Position numbers and translations under genes: made by a program. A stretch of DNA of 64,000 bases, taken from NCBI RefSeq assembly GCF_024158745.1, contig NZ_JAMZAW010000025.1:1-64000 (forward strand), written 5' to 3'. The notes beneath the pieces were generated by a model. The model saw nothing but the letters and a program-made list of their open reading frames with translations. It had not been told where the DNA came from and ran no database searches. Positions 43,214 to 51,583 of this stretch are shown one piece after another. Position 1 is the first letter of the stretch. Each line of letters opens with the position of its first letter. This stretch comes from Paenibacillus tyrphae. GTDB taxonomy: Bacteria > Bacillota > Bacilli > Paenibacillales > NBRC-103111.

Positions 43214-43375
43214 GCTCGTACGCTCCTTTAGTAAATAAGTAATGTAGGTTACCGCCCGCGGCGGACTCGGATGTTGCGACTTTGCCATCATTGATGTGCT
43301 TTCAATCACATATTTCCGTGCTTCCCCGTGTTACTCTTGTCACATAGCAAACCAAACGTAACGGAGGGATTCGCG

Positions 43376-44671
43376 ATGTTCTGTTATCAATGTGAACAGA
43401 CCCCGACAGGCGGCTGTAAGGTGATCGGCGTATGCGGCAAAGATGAAACGATTGCAAGCTTGCAGGATACGATGATTTTCGCTTTGAAAGGCATTGCCGC
43501 CTATGCCACACATGCAAGACAGCTCGGCTATTCCGACCCGGAGGTCGACCGGATTACGCACGAAGCTTTGTACATGACGCTGACGAACTCCAACTTCAAC
43601 CTGCAGGAGCATATCGACATGGCCATGAAGGTCGGCTCGGCGGCCGTCCGGATCATGGATGTGCTGGACCGGGCGCATACGACGCACTTCGGCATACCGC
43701 AGCCCGTAGCCGTGCCGCAGAACAGCATCGAAGGGCATGCCATTGTCGTTACCGGGCATAACCTGTACGCTTTGGAGGAGCTGCTCAAGCAGACCGAAGG
43801 AAAAGGAATCAACATCTACACGCACTCCGAGATGCTGCCCGCCCACGGTTATCCGAAGCTGAAGCAGTATTCGCACTTGAAGGGCAACATCGGAAAAGCC
43901 TGGTACGACCAACGCCGCCTGTTCGAGAAGTTCCCGGGCGCCATCCTGGCGACAACGAACTGTGTCATGCCGATCAAGGGCACCTACGCCGACCGCTTCT
44001 TCTCCTACGATATCGCGGGTCTGGAAGGGGTTACAAAAATCGTCAATGACGATTTCACCCCGCTGATCGAGAAAGCCTTGTCACTGCCGGAAGCCCGGAT
44101 CGAATCGGATCAGACGCTCATGACCGGCTACCATCACGAGACCGTGATCGGCCTGGCCCCGGAAATCATTCAAGCGGTCAAAGCGGGCAAAATCAAACGC
44201 TTCTTCGTCATCGCCGGCTGTGACGCCCCGGGAAGCGGAGGCGAATATTACCGTGAGCTCGCCACCTCGCTGCCTAACGATACCGTGATCCTAACGACAT
44301 CCTGTGGCAAATTCCGCTTCAACGACGTCGATTACGGCACCGTGGCCGATACGGGTATCCCGCGCTATATCGATTTGGGCCAGTGCAACAACTCCGGCTC
44401 CACGGTCAAGATCGCTCTGGCGCTGGCCGACGCCTTCGGATGCAGCGTGAACGACCTGCCGGTCAGCATCGTGCTCTCCTGGTTCGAGCAAAAGGCGGTC
44501 GCGATCCTTCTCGGCCTGTTCAGCCTCGGCATCAAAGATATCCGCATCGGCCCGAAACCGCCGGAATTCATCAATCCGGGCGTCATGAACGTGCTTGTCG
44601 ACACATTCGGACTGAAGCTGATCGGCAACGCTCAAGAGGATATGAAGGAAATGTTGTCGCTTTCTCACTAA
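43376..44671 (+). CDS. hcp: Hydroxylamine reductase (hybrid cluster protein), short class III form
   Basis: 431 residues from ATG 43376 with GGAGGG upstream. The N-terminal Cys set (CYQCEQ..GGC..GVC) binds the first iron-sulphur cluster. Cys and Glu ligands of the hybrid cluster are seen in AGCDAPG, TTSCGKFRF, GQCNNSG and FEQKA. The length is about 120 residues below the classic 550-residue form, as in class III proteins that lack part of the helical domain. It reduces hydroxylamine and acts in nitric-oxide or nitrosative stress. It has its own terminator. Confidence 0.92.
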   Translation: MFCYQCEQTPTGGCKVIGVCGKDETIASLQDTMIFALKGIAAYATHARQLGYSDPEVDRITHEALYMTLTNSNFNLQEHIDMAMKVGSAAVRIMDVLDRAHTTHFGIPQPVAVPQNSIEGHAIVVTGHNLYALEELLKQTEGKGINIYTHSEMLPAHGYPKLKQYSHLKGNIGKAWYDQRRLFEKFPGAILATTNCVMPIKGTYADRFFSYDIAGLEGVTKIVNDDFTPLIEKALSLPEARIESDQTLMTGYHHETVIGLAPEIIQAVKAGKIKRFFVIAGCDAPGSGGEYYRELATSLPNDTVILTTSCGKFRFNDVDYGTVADTGIPRYIDLGQCNNSGSTVKIALALADAFGCSVNDLPVSIVLSWFEQKAVAILLGLFSLGIKDIRIGPKPPEFINPGVMNVLVDTFGLKLIGNAQEDMKEMLSLSH

Positions 44672-44733
44672 GAAAGCTAGCATAAAGAAGCTCCAGCGGC
44701 ACCCTGCTGCTCGTACGGAGCAGGAGATTAAAA

Positions 44734-44783
44734 GCGGGTGCGGGCGTCTTGGACATCAGTTTCAAGGCGCCCGCGCCCTTTTT
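44734..44783 (+). terminator. Terminator of hcp
   Basis: GC-rich arms 44734-44746 and 44768-44778 with extra CTT/AAG pairing inside, followed by TTTTT. Confidence 0.7.
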
Positions 44784-44802
44784 CCCGTTCACCATCCGTC
44801 AA

Positions 44803-44997
44803 CTAGGCCCTCCAAACGACGCCTCGCCGCTCGTACTCCATCCGGTGTTCGACGGCGGCCGCGATCGAAGCCCCGGCGAATCGCTCGATGATCCACAGCG
44901 CCAGATCCACGCCGGAAGTCGCCCGCTTCAATACCTCGAACGGAGCCCATGCGACGAGCTCACCGAACCCGTCGAACAATACGATCTGAATGTTCAT
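44803..44997 (-). pseudogene. DJ-1/PfpI-family gene with internal deletion
   Basis: Only 64 residues remain. The first 25 (MNIQIVLFDGFGELVAWAPFEV) are the start of a DJ-1/PfpI protein. The next part (GVDLALWIIERFAG, MEYERRGVVWR) is the C-terminal end of the same family. The middle, including the nucleophile-elbow Cys, is missing in frame. The family is normally about 190 residues, so roughly two thirds has been deleted. Even if translated it cannot be active. Confidence 0.8.
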
Positions 44998-45098
44998 CAA
45001 GCGCCATGCTCCCATCTCATGGTTCGCGCCGCTGCTCCTTCCATAGCGCATTCTCCAAGCCATTGTACCATAAAATGTTTTTCGCGCACGTCCTTCTT

Positions 45099-45875
45099 TT
45101 AAGCGATCAATCCGGCTTTCGCCAATCCGTTGCGGATACCGCCTTCATCCACATGGCTGGTTACATAATCGGCATAAGGAAGCAGCTCCTGATGCGAATT
45201 CCCCATCGCGATGCCCAGGCCTACGAATTCCAGCATCTCCTTGTCGTTCAAGCCGTCCCCGAACGCTACCGCCTCGGACGGCGTTATTCCGAGCCGCTCC
45301 AGCATCGCCTCGATCCCTTGCGCCTTCGACCCGCCGGCCGGCAGCACGTCCATCGCTTTGGGATGCCAGCGAATCAGCTTGAGCTCCGGCAAAAGCCCTT
45401 GATACAAGTGTTCCTCATGGCTCTCGCAGTGGAGGAACATCTGAAGAATGTCATTGGCTTTCCAAAACTCCGGGTCATGTCCGGGAAGCTCTACTTTCAA
45501 AGACAAGACTGATTCCGTCACAAAAGGATGCTCCGCCCGATCGGAGCAGTACGCGTGCTCCCCTTCAAAGACGAGCGAGTGTCCGTGCCCTGCCGCCAGG
45601 TTAACCAGAGCCTCGATGCTTTCCTTCGGAATCACCCGTTTATAGACCGGCTTCCCCCGGTAAACGGCATAAGCGCCGTTCATGCAAACGAACGATTCGA
45701 TCCCCAATTGTTCGGCCAACGGTTTAATAAAATAGGGGGCGCGCCCCGTGGCGATGACCGGCTCCACCCCGTTTGCCTTGAGCGCCCGGACGGCTTCGAC
45801 CGTATCCAGGGGAACCTCCTTGTTCTCGTTGACCAATGTCCCGTCGATATCAAAAAATACGATTTTGTAAGCCAT
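45099..45875 (-). CDS. Cof-type HAD phosphatase
   Basis: 258 residues from ATG 45875, with GGGGA ten bases before it (ATG 45884 is an alternative). Motif I FFDIDGTLVNENKEVP has the nucleophile Asp, motif II VIATGRAP follows, and GDGLNDKEML near residue 203 is motif IV. The large C2b cap marks the Cof subfamily, which dephosphorylates sugar phosphates, FMN or pyridoxal phosphate. A GntR-type palindrome lies upstream beyond the GntR terminator. Confidence 0.9.
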   Translation of the reverse strand: MAYKIVFFDIDGTLVNENKEVPLDTVEAVRALKANGVEPVIATGRAPYFIKPLAEQLGIESFVCMNGAYAVYRGKPVYKRVIPKESIEALVNLAAGHGHSLVFEGEHAYCSDRAEHPFVTESVLSLKVELPGHDPEFWKANDILQMFLHCESHEEHLYQGLLPELKLIRWHPKAMDVLPAGGSKAQGIEAMLERLGITPSEAVAFGDGLNDKEMLEFVGLGIAMGNSHQELLPYADYVTSHVDEGGIRNGLAKAGLIA

Positions 45876-45999
45876 TGCCTTCATGTCCCCTATTCCTCGA
45901 TGAATGTTCCTCAAAACAAGCCTAAAAACCAAGTATAGCACCGGCGCCGAAGATGACAAGAACCTCCCGTTCGATTTTCCCGAAATGCCGCCTCCTGCA

Positions 46000-46040
46000 A
46001 AAAGGGAAAGAAAGGAACAAAGCCGAAGCTTCGTTCCTTT
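46000..46040 (-). terminator. Terminator of the GntR gene
   Basis: Arms within 46011-46040 (AAAGGAAC..GTTCCTTT with AAGC/GCTT near a TTCG loop), followed on the minus strand by a T-rich run. Confidence 0.75.
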
Positions 46041-46045
46041 CCATT

Positions 46046-46059
46046 ATGGTATATACCAT
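46046..46059. promoter_or_regulatory. GntR/UTRA-type palindrome, copy 1
   Basis: ATGGTATATACCAT, a perfect 14-bp palindrome, lies between the gntR stop and its terminator. The same core TGGTATATACCA recurs before the HAD gene at 47669. It resembles the dre sites of NagR/YvoA regulators. Confidence 0.6.
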
Positions 46060-46073
46060 TAAATATAAAAAAT

Positions 46074-46811
46074 TTAGTTGTTTTTCACATTCAGCTTCGA
46101 AAAGAACCTGACGTTGTCGCCGCGGGTCTGCGCCTGCGAGAACTCGATCAATTTGTCGTTCTTATCGAAAGCCTGTGCCTCGACCAGAATACACGGGCTG
46201 TCGTTGCCGATGCGCAGCAGCTTGCTTTCCGCTTCGTCGCTAAGGGAAATCCGCATCGTCTGGTCCGCGCGGACGAGCTTGATCCCGTAATGCTCCTCCA
46301 GCACCTGATACAAAGAAATGTCTTCCACATTCATGTGAGCTTCGATTCCCGGGCAGTAGGCGTAAGGAATATACGAAAGCTCGATGGAAACGGGAATTTC
46401 GTCGGCAAAGCGGACTCGTTTGAGCGACCAGATCTCCTCTCCTTCCGAAATCCCGAGCATCTTGGCCACGAAGCCGTTGGCCAGTTCCTTCCGCTTGTAG
46501 ACCGTATTCGTCGAAGGCCGAAGACCTTTGCTCAATATAGTTTTGGAGAAGCTGGAGAATTCGACAAAATCCAATTGAATCCGCCGGTTCGTCACGAACG
46601 TGCCCGATCCGACGACCCGCTCCACGAAGCCTTCCCGTTCCAAAATGGAAATCGCATGACGCGCGGTCATCCGGCTGATCTGATACTGCGCGGCTAACTC
46701 ACGCTCCGAAGGAAGCTTGTCGCCTTGCTTCCATTTCCCGCTTTCGATTTCTTGAATGAACAAATTTTTAATTTGTTGATAAAACGGGACATGGTCTCCT
46801 GTTTTATTCAT
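46074..46811 (-). CDS. GntR-family regulator with UTRA domain (HutC type)
   Basis: 245 residues. Winged HTH in the first 75 residues (KLPSERELAAQYQISRMTARHAI, GSGTFV) and a UTRA effector domain (about 95-240, SIELSYIPYAYCPGI, SPCILVEAQAFD). HutC-type regulators bind sugar phosphates or similar ligands and palindromes like TGGTATATACCA, two of which flank this gene. It lies downstream of the HAD hydrolase on the same strand, so a shared transcript and feedback loop are likely. Confidence 0.9.
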   Translation of the reverse strand: MNKTGDHVPFYQQIKNLFIQEIESGKWKQGDKLPSERELAAQYQISRMTARHAISILEREGFVERVVGSGTFVTNRRIQLDFVEFSSFSKTILSKGLRPSTNTVYKRKELANGFVAKMLGISEGEEIWSLKRVRFADEIPVSIELSYIPYAYCPGIEAHMNVEDISLYQVLEEHYGIKLVRADQTMRISLSDEAESKLLRIGNDSPCILVEAQAFDKNDKLIEFSQAQTRGDNVRFFSKLNVKNN

Positions 46812-46889
46812 ATTGAACCCCTGTCATGCTTTTAATTAGCGAATTACCGTCAAAGTTGACGGCCCAATAGCAGATGACCGTAAATACGG

Positions 46890-47555
46890 TCAAGGAAGCG
46901 GAGAATCCTGCAATTCTCCGATGACGTCCTCTAACGGACGATCGGCCATGGAACGAAGACGGCCGTCCACGCCGCCAAAGGCCAGTTGCTCGGTAACCGG
47001 ATTCGGAACGATGACGCACCATAGACCGGCCGCTTTTGCGGCGGCTGCTCCGTTCGCGGAATCCTCGAAGGCCAGAGCTTCATGCGCCTCGATTCCCAAC
47101 GCTTGGATCGCCTTGAGATACAGCTCGGGGTCCGGCTTCACATTCGCGACGTCGTCTTTGGTCTTGACGACCTCGAACGAATCGAGCAAACCGAATCTGC
47201 TCAGGAACGATTCCACCCACGCCCGATCCGAGCTGGAAGCCAGCCCCACCTTCAGCCCCAGCCGTTGCGCCGCTTCGATATATTCTGCTACCCCGTCGCG
47301 CAGCGCGACCGTCTTCATCTTTTCGGCATGAAGCTTAGCTGCCGCCTTCCTTACTTCGGAGATTTCCGTCCGTCCTTCGGCCATTTGCCGGATATAGGCC
47401 TCGATCTGCCCTCCGTGCGACCCGACGCAGGCCGCGAATACTTCTGTAGGAAAGGGGATGTCGTAGCCGCCAAGCACCTCGGCATAGCAGTCAAACCATG
47501 CGGATTCCGTATCCACGATTAAACCGTCGAAATCAAACACAATCGCTTTAATAAT
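46890..47555 (-). CDS. HAD-IA hydrolase, beta-phosphoglucomutase-like
   Basis: About 221 residues. Motif I VFDFDGLIVDTES, motif II LASSSDRAW, motif III Lys in KPDPELYLKAI and motif IV FEDSANGAAAAKAAG are intact. The DTE after motif I is the beta-phosphoglucomutase/phosphatase subtype. No ATG or GTG gives the family start. ATT 47555, nine bases after AGGAG, yields the normal MIKAIVFDFDG beginning, whereas GTG 47540 would cut off the first beta strand. A perfect GntR-type palindrome lies upstream, so it is probably controlled by the next gene. The sugar-phosphate substrate is unknown. Confidence 0.85.
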   Translation of the reverse strand: MIKAIVFDFDGLIVDTESAWFDCYAEVLGGYDIPFPTEVFAACVGSHGGQIEAYIRQMAEGRTEISEVRKAAAKLHAEKMKTVALRDGVAEYIEAAQRLGLKVGLASSSDRAWVESFLSRFGLLDSFEVVKTKDDVANVKPDPELYLKAIQALGIEAHEALAFEDSANGAAAAKAAGLWCVIVPNPVTEQLAFGGVDGRLRSMADRPLEDVIGELQDSPLP

Positions 47556-47668
47556 AGCCGCTCACTCCTGCCGTTTCTGTCGCTCCGGTAAGCCGGCGGT
47601 ATGCCCGCCAGCTCGCAGTCCGCCGGCGCGATGAATTTTCCCCTGCATCGCGCCCGGATAGTCTTCCG

Positions 47669-47688
47669 ATATTGGTATATACCAATAT
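47669..47688. promoter_or_regulatory. GntR/UTRA-type palindrome, copy 2, before the HAD gene
   Basis: ATATTGGTATATACCAATAT is a perfect 20-bp palindrome about 115 bases before the HAD start. It shares the TGGTATATACCA core with the site at 46046. Confidence 0.7.
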
Positions 47689-47726
47689 TACATGACTTCC
47701 TCCGTTCCCGCAAGTCTAGGAGTACA

Positions 47727-47789
47727 TCAAAAAAGGCCTTCGGCGCCCGAAAGCAAGGTTTCTCCCTGCTTCCAGACGGCCCAAGGCCT
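47727..47789 (-). terminator. Terminator of the mhq operon
   Basis: Arms AGGCCTT (47734-47740) and AAGGCCT (47783-47789) followed on the minus strand by six T, after the mhqD stop. Confidence 0.6.
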
Positions 47790-47826
47790 GCTGGCTGCAT
47801 CATGGCAAATCTTTTCCTTCGTTGGG

Positions 47827-48438
47827 TTACCGCCCGAAGCGTTCTCCGAACCAAGCTGCGGCCGCATCGGCTTCCATCGGCGTAAGCTGGTGGCCGTACC
47901 GCTCCCACTGAACCGTCACCGAAGCTCCCGCCCCGCTAAGCAATCCCTCCAGCTCCTCGGTTTCACGCGCCGAGCAGATCGGATCGTTCGTCCCCGCTCC
48001 GATGAAGACCGGGATACCGGACAAATCCGGAAGGACGATGCCCCTCCGTGGAACCATAGGATGGTGCAGAATCGCACCTTGCAGGGCGTTCCGGTAGTGA
48101 AACAGCAGACTGCCTGCGATGTTGGCTCCGTTCGAATAGCCTACCGCGACGAGGCGGCTGCGGTCAAACCCGTATTGCGCGGCGGCCTGATCCAGAAACT
48201 CGCTTACTTCCCCGGTGCGGAAGACAAGATCCTCTTCGTCGAATACGCCTTCGGCGAGCCGCCGGAAGAAGCGGGGCATACCGTTTTCCAGCACATTGCC
48301 CCGAAGGCTGAGTACGGAGGAGTCCGGCGATATGCGCTTCGCCAGCGGCAGCAGGTCCCGTTCGGTTCCCCCCGTACCATGAAAGAGCACCAAGGTCGGC
48401 ACTTCTTCCCGGCGGCCCTTTTCGAAAATATGCTTCAT
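47827..48438 (-). CDS. mhqD: MhqD-like alpha/beta hydrolase (carboxylesterase)
   Basis: 203 residues. VLFHGTGGTERDL holds the oxyanion region, GYSNGAN near residue 118 the nucleophile Ser, and the C-terminal GHQLTPME the catalytic His. Length and neighbours match MhqD of Bacillus, a predicted esterase of the methylhydroquinone-resistance set. It probably processes ring-cleavage products of the dioxygenase upstream. Its ATG overlaps the mhqO stop by four bases. Confidence 0.82.
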   Translation of the reverse strand: MKHIFEKGRREEVPTLVLFHGTGGTERDLLPLAKRISPDSSVLSLRGNVLENGMPRFFRRLAEGVFDEEDLVFRTGEVSEFLDQAAAQYGFDRSRLVAVGYSNGANIAGSLLFHYRNALQGAILHHPMVPRRGIVLPDLSGIPVFIGAGTNDPICSARETEELEGLLSGAGASVTVQWERYGHQLTPMEADAAAAWFGERFGR

Positions 48439-49385
48439 GGGCGTTTCCCCTCCAATGCTCTCACTTGAATCGGCAGCAGATTCGCCTCGATCGCGGGGCG
48501 TTGGGGCTCATACCACGCGGGCAGCATTAATTTCTCTCCCAGCGTTTCGGCAGGTTCGTCACGGGCGAAACCCGGCGGATCGGTCGCGATCTCGAAGAGA
48601 ATGCCCCCGGCCTCGCGGAAATAGAGCGCGTTGAAATATTGGCGGTCGACGATGGACGTCGGGCGGTAGCCGTAGCTCTGCACTTCGCCCTGCCACTGGG
48701 CATGCTGCTCGAAATCCGCCGCACGCCAGGCGATATGATGAATGGTGCCCGCACCTTCGCTGCCCCGGCTCACAGCCGCGAGCGGGACATCGATCACGTT
48801 GCCGAGCTCCCCTGCGGACCGGAAGCGGGCATACTCGCCGTCTTCCGCGACCTTCTCCAAGCCGAGCAGACGTACCAGTGCGTCCGTCGTTTTGTTCGGG
48901 TCGGTGCTGAATAGAACGGCGCCTCCGAAGCCTTTGATCGCTTTGTCGGCCGGAATCCCGCCGAACGACCAGCCGCTGTTCGGACCTTCCTCCCGTTCAA
49001 CCAGCTCCAGACGCAGCCCTTCATTATCCTCGAATTGCAGGAATGTCTCCGAGAAGCGGCTTGCTTTGGTTACGGCAATCCCGAAGCTTGCGAGACGGTC
49101 CTCCCAATACCCAAGAGCGCCCGTAGGGACGGCATACGTCGTTATGCCGACTTGACCGCCGCCGACCCGGCCTTTGCGCGAGTTCGGCCACGGGAAGAAC
49201 GTTATGATCGTTCCCGGGCTTCCCGCTTCGTTGCCGAAGTACAGATGGTATACCTCAGGAGCGTCGAAGTTGATCGTTTTCTTCACCAGACGCAGCCCCA
49301 GAATGCCTGCGTAAAAATCAACGTTGGCCTGCGGATCTCTTGCAAAAGCCGTAATATGATGAATACCGGATGTTTGTAATGTCAT
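48435..49385 (-). CDS. mhqO: MhqO-like ring-cleaving extradiol dioxygenase
   Basis: 316 residues built of two vicinal-oxygen-chelate halves. The first starts GIHHITAFARDPQANVDFY and supplies a metal His; TIHHIAWRA near residue 220 and ILFEIATDPPG near 270 supply the second His and Glu. This matches MhqO/MhqE-type glyoxalase-fold dioxygenases that open hydroquinone or catechol rings. It works with MhqD (coupled, four-base overlap) and lies 62 bases after mhqP. Confidence 0.88.
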   Translation of the reverse strand: MTLQTSGIHHITAFARDPQANVDFYAGILGLRLVKKTINFDAPEVYHLYFGNEAGSPGTIITFFPWPNSRKGRVGGGQVGITTYAVPTGALGYWEDRLASFGIAVTKASRFSETFLQFEDNEGLRLELVEREEGPNSGWSFGGIPADKAIKGFGGAVLFSTDPNKTTDALVRLLGLEKVAEDGEYARFRSAGELGNVIDVPLAAVSRGSEGAGTIHHIAWRAADFEQHAQWQGEVQSYGYRPTSIVDRQYFNALYFREAGGILFEIATDPPGFARDEPAETLGEKLMLPAWYEPQRPAIEANLLPIQVRALEGKRP

Positions 49386-49447
49386 AAGAAAATCCTCCTC
49401 TATTTTTGGTTAATTCATGACTTAGTCATCTCATGATTCGTGCCAAA

Positions 49448-49846
49448 TTATTTAAGCAGCGCATCCAGCGAATAAGCGCCGGCGCCCGTTAGAGCCACGC
49501 CGATAGCGACAACCAGCAGCACGAGTTGGTACTCGTACCCGTTGGCGGTAGACCAGAGGCCGTTCGGACCGTGCACCTTCACGATCGCGCCAAGCATGGT
49601 CGCGGCAATCAGCACCGCAGCCAGCGGGGTAAGCAGACCGGCTGCAAAAAGGACGCCTCCGAGCAATTCCATCAGTCCGGCCAGTACCGCCATGACGACG
49701 CCCGGCTTGATGCCGACCGACTCCATCCACCCGCCGGTTCCTTTCGGACCGTAGCCGCCGAACCAGCCGAACAGCTTCTGCGCCCCGTGCCCGATAAACA
49801 GCAGCCCAATCACCAACCGAACCAACAACAATCCCAGTGCCAACAT
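49448..49846 (-). CDS. mhqP: MhqP-like DoxX-family membrane protein
   Basis: About 132 residues; four ATG in a row occur, and 49846 is nine bases after GGAGG. Four membrane helices and the DoxX signature FIGHGAQKLFGWFGGYG near residue 20 are clear. In Bacillus MhqP belongs to the MhqR regulon for quinone and aldehyde stress, next to MhqO and MhqN. A MarR-type inverted repeat lies just upstream. Confidence 0.85.
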   Translation of the reverse strand: MLALGLLLVRLVIGLLFIGHGAQKLFGWFGGYGPKGTGGWMESVGIKPGVVMAVLAGLMELLGGVLFAAGLLTPLAAVLIAATMLGAIVKVHGPNGLWSTANGYEYQLVLLVVAIGVALTGAGAYSLDALLK

Positions 49847-49879
49847 CATCATCATCCTCCATTATTTTTAATTTGTTAT

Positions 49880-49893
49880 TCTTAATTTTAAGA
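49880..49893. promoter_or_regulatory. MarR/MhqR-type operator before mhqP
   Basis: TCTTAATTTTAAGA has perfect 6-bp arms around TT and lies about 35 bases before the mhqP start. Confidence 0.55.
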
Positions 49894-50158
49894 TATTTGG
49901 CGTAGTTTCCTTAAAAATATATTCCCGCATAGCTTACGTCATCTCGGCGCCACATTCTTGGCTTGCTTTACGACCTTATGCCTCGCGGACAAATGCCGCA
50001 TTGCTCACGGCCTTATCCTTCCAAGCCTTCACCTTTATGCCAAGCAAGCCATCCTACTTCCCAAACGCACGGCCTACGCTTTCCCCAATCACTCCACCCT
50101 TTCGTTCGCTACCGTTTATGCACCCCGAATTCCTCCTTGTTTATATCTTTAATTTAAT

Positions 50159-50176
50159 TATCTTGATTTAAAGATA
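50159..50176. promoter_or_regulatory. Second MhqR-type operator
   Basis: TATCTTGATTTAAAGATA shares the TATCT-N8-AGATA frame and a similar centre with the MhqR site reported in Bacillus subtilis (my recollection of TATCTCGAATTCGAGATA). An orphan AAGGAGG lies 20 bases on toward mhqP. Confidence 0.55.
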
Positions 50177-50217
50177 AATCATTTTGTGATCTATGTCAAT
50201 AGTCAATTTAGAAAAAA

Positions 50218-50889
50218 TCAGGTTCCGGACTTCGTTCTGACCGTCCCGTCCGGATGCCCTACCACGATCAGATCCGCCATGTTGACGAACAACCCGTTCT
50301 CCACGACTCCGGGCAGCTTGTTCAGCTCCACAGTCAATTCGCCGGGATTCGGAATCGATCCGAACTGGCAGTCGATCACGTAATTGCCGTTATCCGTCAC
50401 GAAGGGAGCCCCGTCCCTCATCCGCAGAACCGGTTCGCAGCCCATTTGCCCAAGTTGCCTGCTTGTCATCTCCCAACCGAACGGCACCACTTCAACGGGA
50501 AGCGGAAACCGGCCCAGAACGGGCACGCATTTGGAATGATCGACGACGACAATGAAGCGGTCCGAAAATGACGCAATCATTTTCTCCCGCAGCAAGGCTC
50601 CTCCCCCGCCCTTGATCAGCTCATCCTTCGGACTGACCTCGTCCGCACCGTCCACGGTCAGATCCAACGGCGCTTGCAGCCGGGCAGGCAAGAGAAGAGG
50701 AATGCCTACCTCTCGCGCCAGCTTTTCGGTCTGGACGGACGGCACAGCCTCAATCCGCAGCCCTTCCTTAACAAGCTCGCCGATTCGGAGAATGGTCCAA
50801 TATACCGTTGATCCGGTTCCAAGGCCAATTCTCATCCCATCGCTTATGTATTCCGCCGCTTTCTCGCCGGCTGCTTTCTTCCCATCCAT
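50218..50889 (-). CDS. rpiA: Ribose-5-phosphate isomerase A
   Basis: 223 residues from ATG 50889 (GGGGG eight bases upstream; ATG 50895 also possible). The active-site loops are all visible: GLGTGSTVYW near residue 20, VDGADEVSPKDELIKGGGGALLREK near 80, and the C-terminal NMADLIVVG. It interconverts ribose-5-phosphate and ribulose-5-phosphate in the pentose phosphate pathway. It lies among quinone-stress genes, but no functional link is evident. Confidence 0.94.
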   Translation of the reverse strand: MDGKKAAGEKAAEYISDGMRIGLGTGSTVYWTILRIGELVKEGLRIEAVPSVQTEKLAREVGIPLLLPARLQAPLDLTVDGADEVSPKDELIKGGGGALLREKMIASFSDRFIVVVDHSKCVPVLGRFPLPVEVVPFGWEMTSRQLGQMGCEPVLRMRDGAPFVTDNGNYVIDCQFGSIPNPGELTVELNKLPGVVENGLFVNMADLIVVGHPDGTVRTKSGT

Positions 50890-50983
50890 GTTCATTGCCC
50901 CCGATCGTACAGACTTCCCTTCGCAGCCGGTAGACCGGCAGGACCTAGCCTCCACGCCGGTCGGCTGCTGCTGGCAGGCTCTT

Positions 50984-51583
50984 TTAAGTATAAATTTTAA
51001 CACGCTCTTCCAACGGTTTAAACTCCTTGTCGCCAGGGGGCGCCGTTGGCTTGCCGAACGGCATCTGGGCGATAAGCTCCCACGTTTCCGGCAGGCTCCA
51101 CTCCGCTCTCACCTTCTCGTCGATCAGAGGATTATAATGCTGCAGCGATGCCCCCAAGCCTTCGTTCGCCAGCGCGGTCCAGATGACATACTGGAGCATG
51201 CCCGACGACTGCTGGGCCCAGGTCGGAAAACGCTCCTGATAAGTAGGGAACTGGGCTTGCAGCGCTTCGACCACGGCCATATCTTCAAAGTACAAAATGG
51301 TGCCGTAGGCGGCGCGAAACCCGTCCATGCGCTGCTGGGTCGAAGCAAACTGGTCTTCCGGCACAATCGCCTTCAACACCTGCGTCGTAATGTCCCACAG
51401 CTTATCGTGATGCTTTCCGAACAAAACAACGGCCCGTGCGCTTTGCGAGTTGAAGGAGGAAGGCGTGTGCTTCACCGCTTCATTGACGATTTCCCGGATT
51501 TTGTCGTCCGGAACGGTCGATTCCTTGCTTAATGTGTAAATGGTCCGCCTTTTCTTCGCCAAGTTTAGAAATTCATTTGCCAC
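50984..51583 (-). CDS. MhqN-like nitroreductase
   Basis: About 200 residues. The start is uncertain: GTG 51583 is used, and TTG 51595 lies directly behind AGGAG. KKRRTIYTL and HTPSSFNSQSARAVVLFG are the FMN-binding lead segments of the nitroreductase fold. The closest subtype I recall is MhqN/YdgI of Bacillus, an FMN enzyme induced by quinones. Together with mhqO, mhqP and mhqD nearby it completes the set, although rpiA sits between. NAD(P)H-dependent reduction of quinones or nitro compounds is expected. Confidence 0.8.
   Translation of the reverse strand: MANEFLNLAKKRRTIYTLSKESTVPDDKIREIVNEAVKHTPSSFNSQSARAVVLFGKHHDKLWDITTQVLKAIVPEDQFASTQQRMDGFRAAYGTILYFEDMAVVEALQAQFPTYQERFPTWAQQSSGMLQYVIWTALANEGLGASLQHYNPLIDEKVRAEWSLPETWELIAQMPFGKPTAPPGDKEFKPLEERVKIYT

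Larger units (their letters stand above)
49856..50217. other. Intergenic region with two MhqR-like sites and an orphan ribosome site
   Basis: No convincing gene. It holds operator candidates at 49880-49893 and 50159-50176 and, on the minus strand, a perfect AAGGAGG (50139-50133) followed only by frames a few codons long. This looks like the remains of a lost gene or a long leader of mhqP. Confidence 0.5.

Noticed and set aside
43329..43344. FNR-like site TGTTACTCTTGTCACA before hcp
   Set aside because: It matches TGTGA-N6-TCACA at 9 of 10 positions, but its centre is about 40 bases before the ATG. An activator at -41.5 would put the transcript start on the start codon. It might act as a repressor site, but I do not claim it.
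49958..50152. Plus-strand 64-codon frames between mhqP and rpiA
   Set aside because: Two overlapping frames have no ribosome site and no recognisable motifs, and lie in a region better explained as regulatory or decayed sequence.
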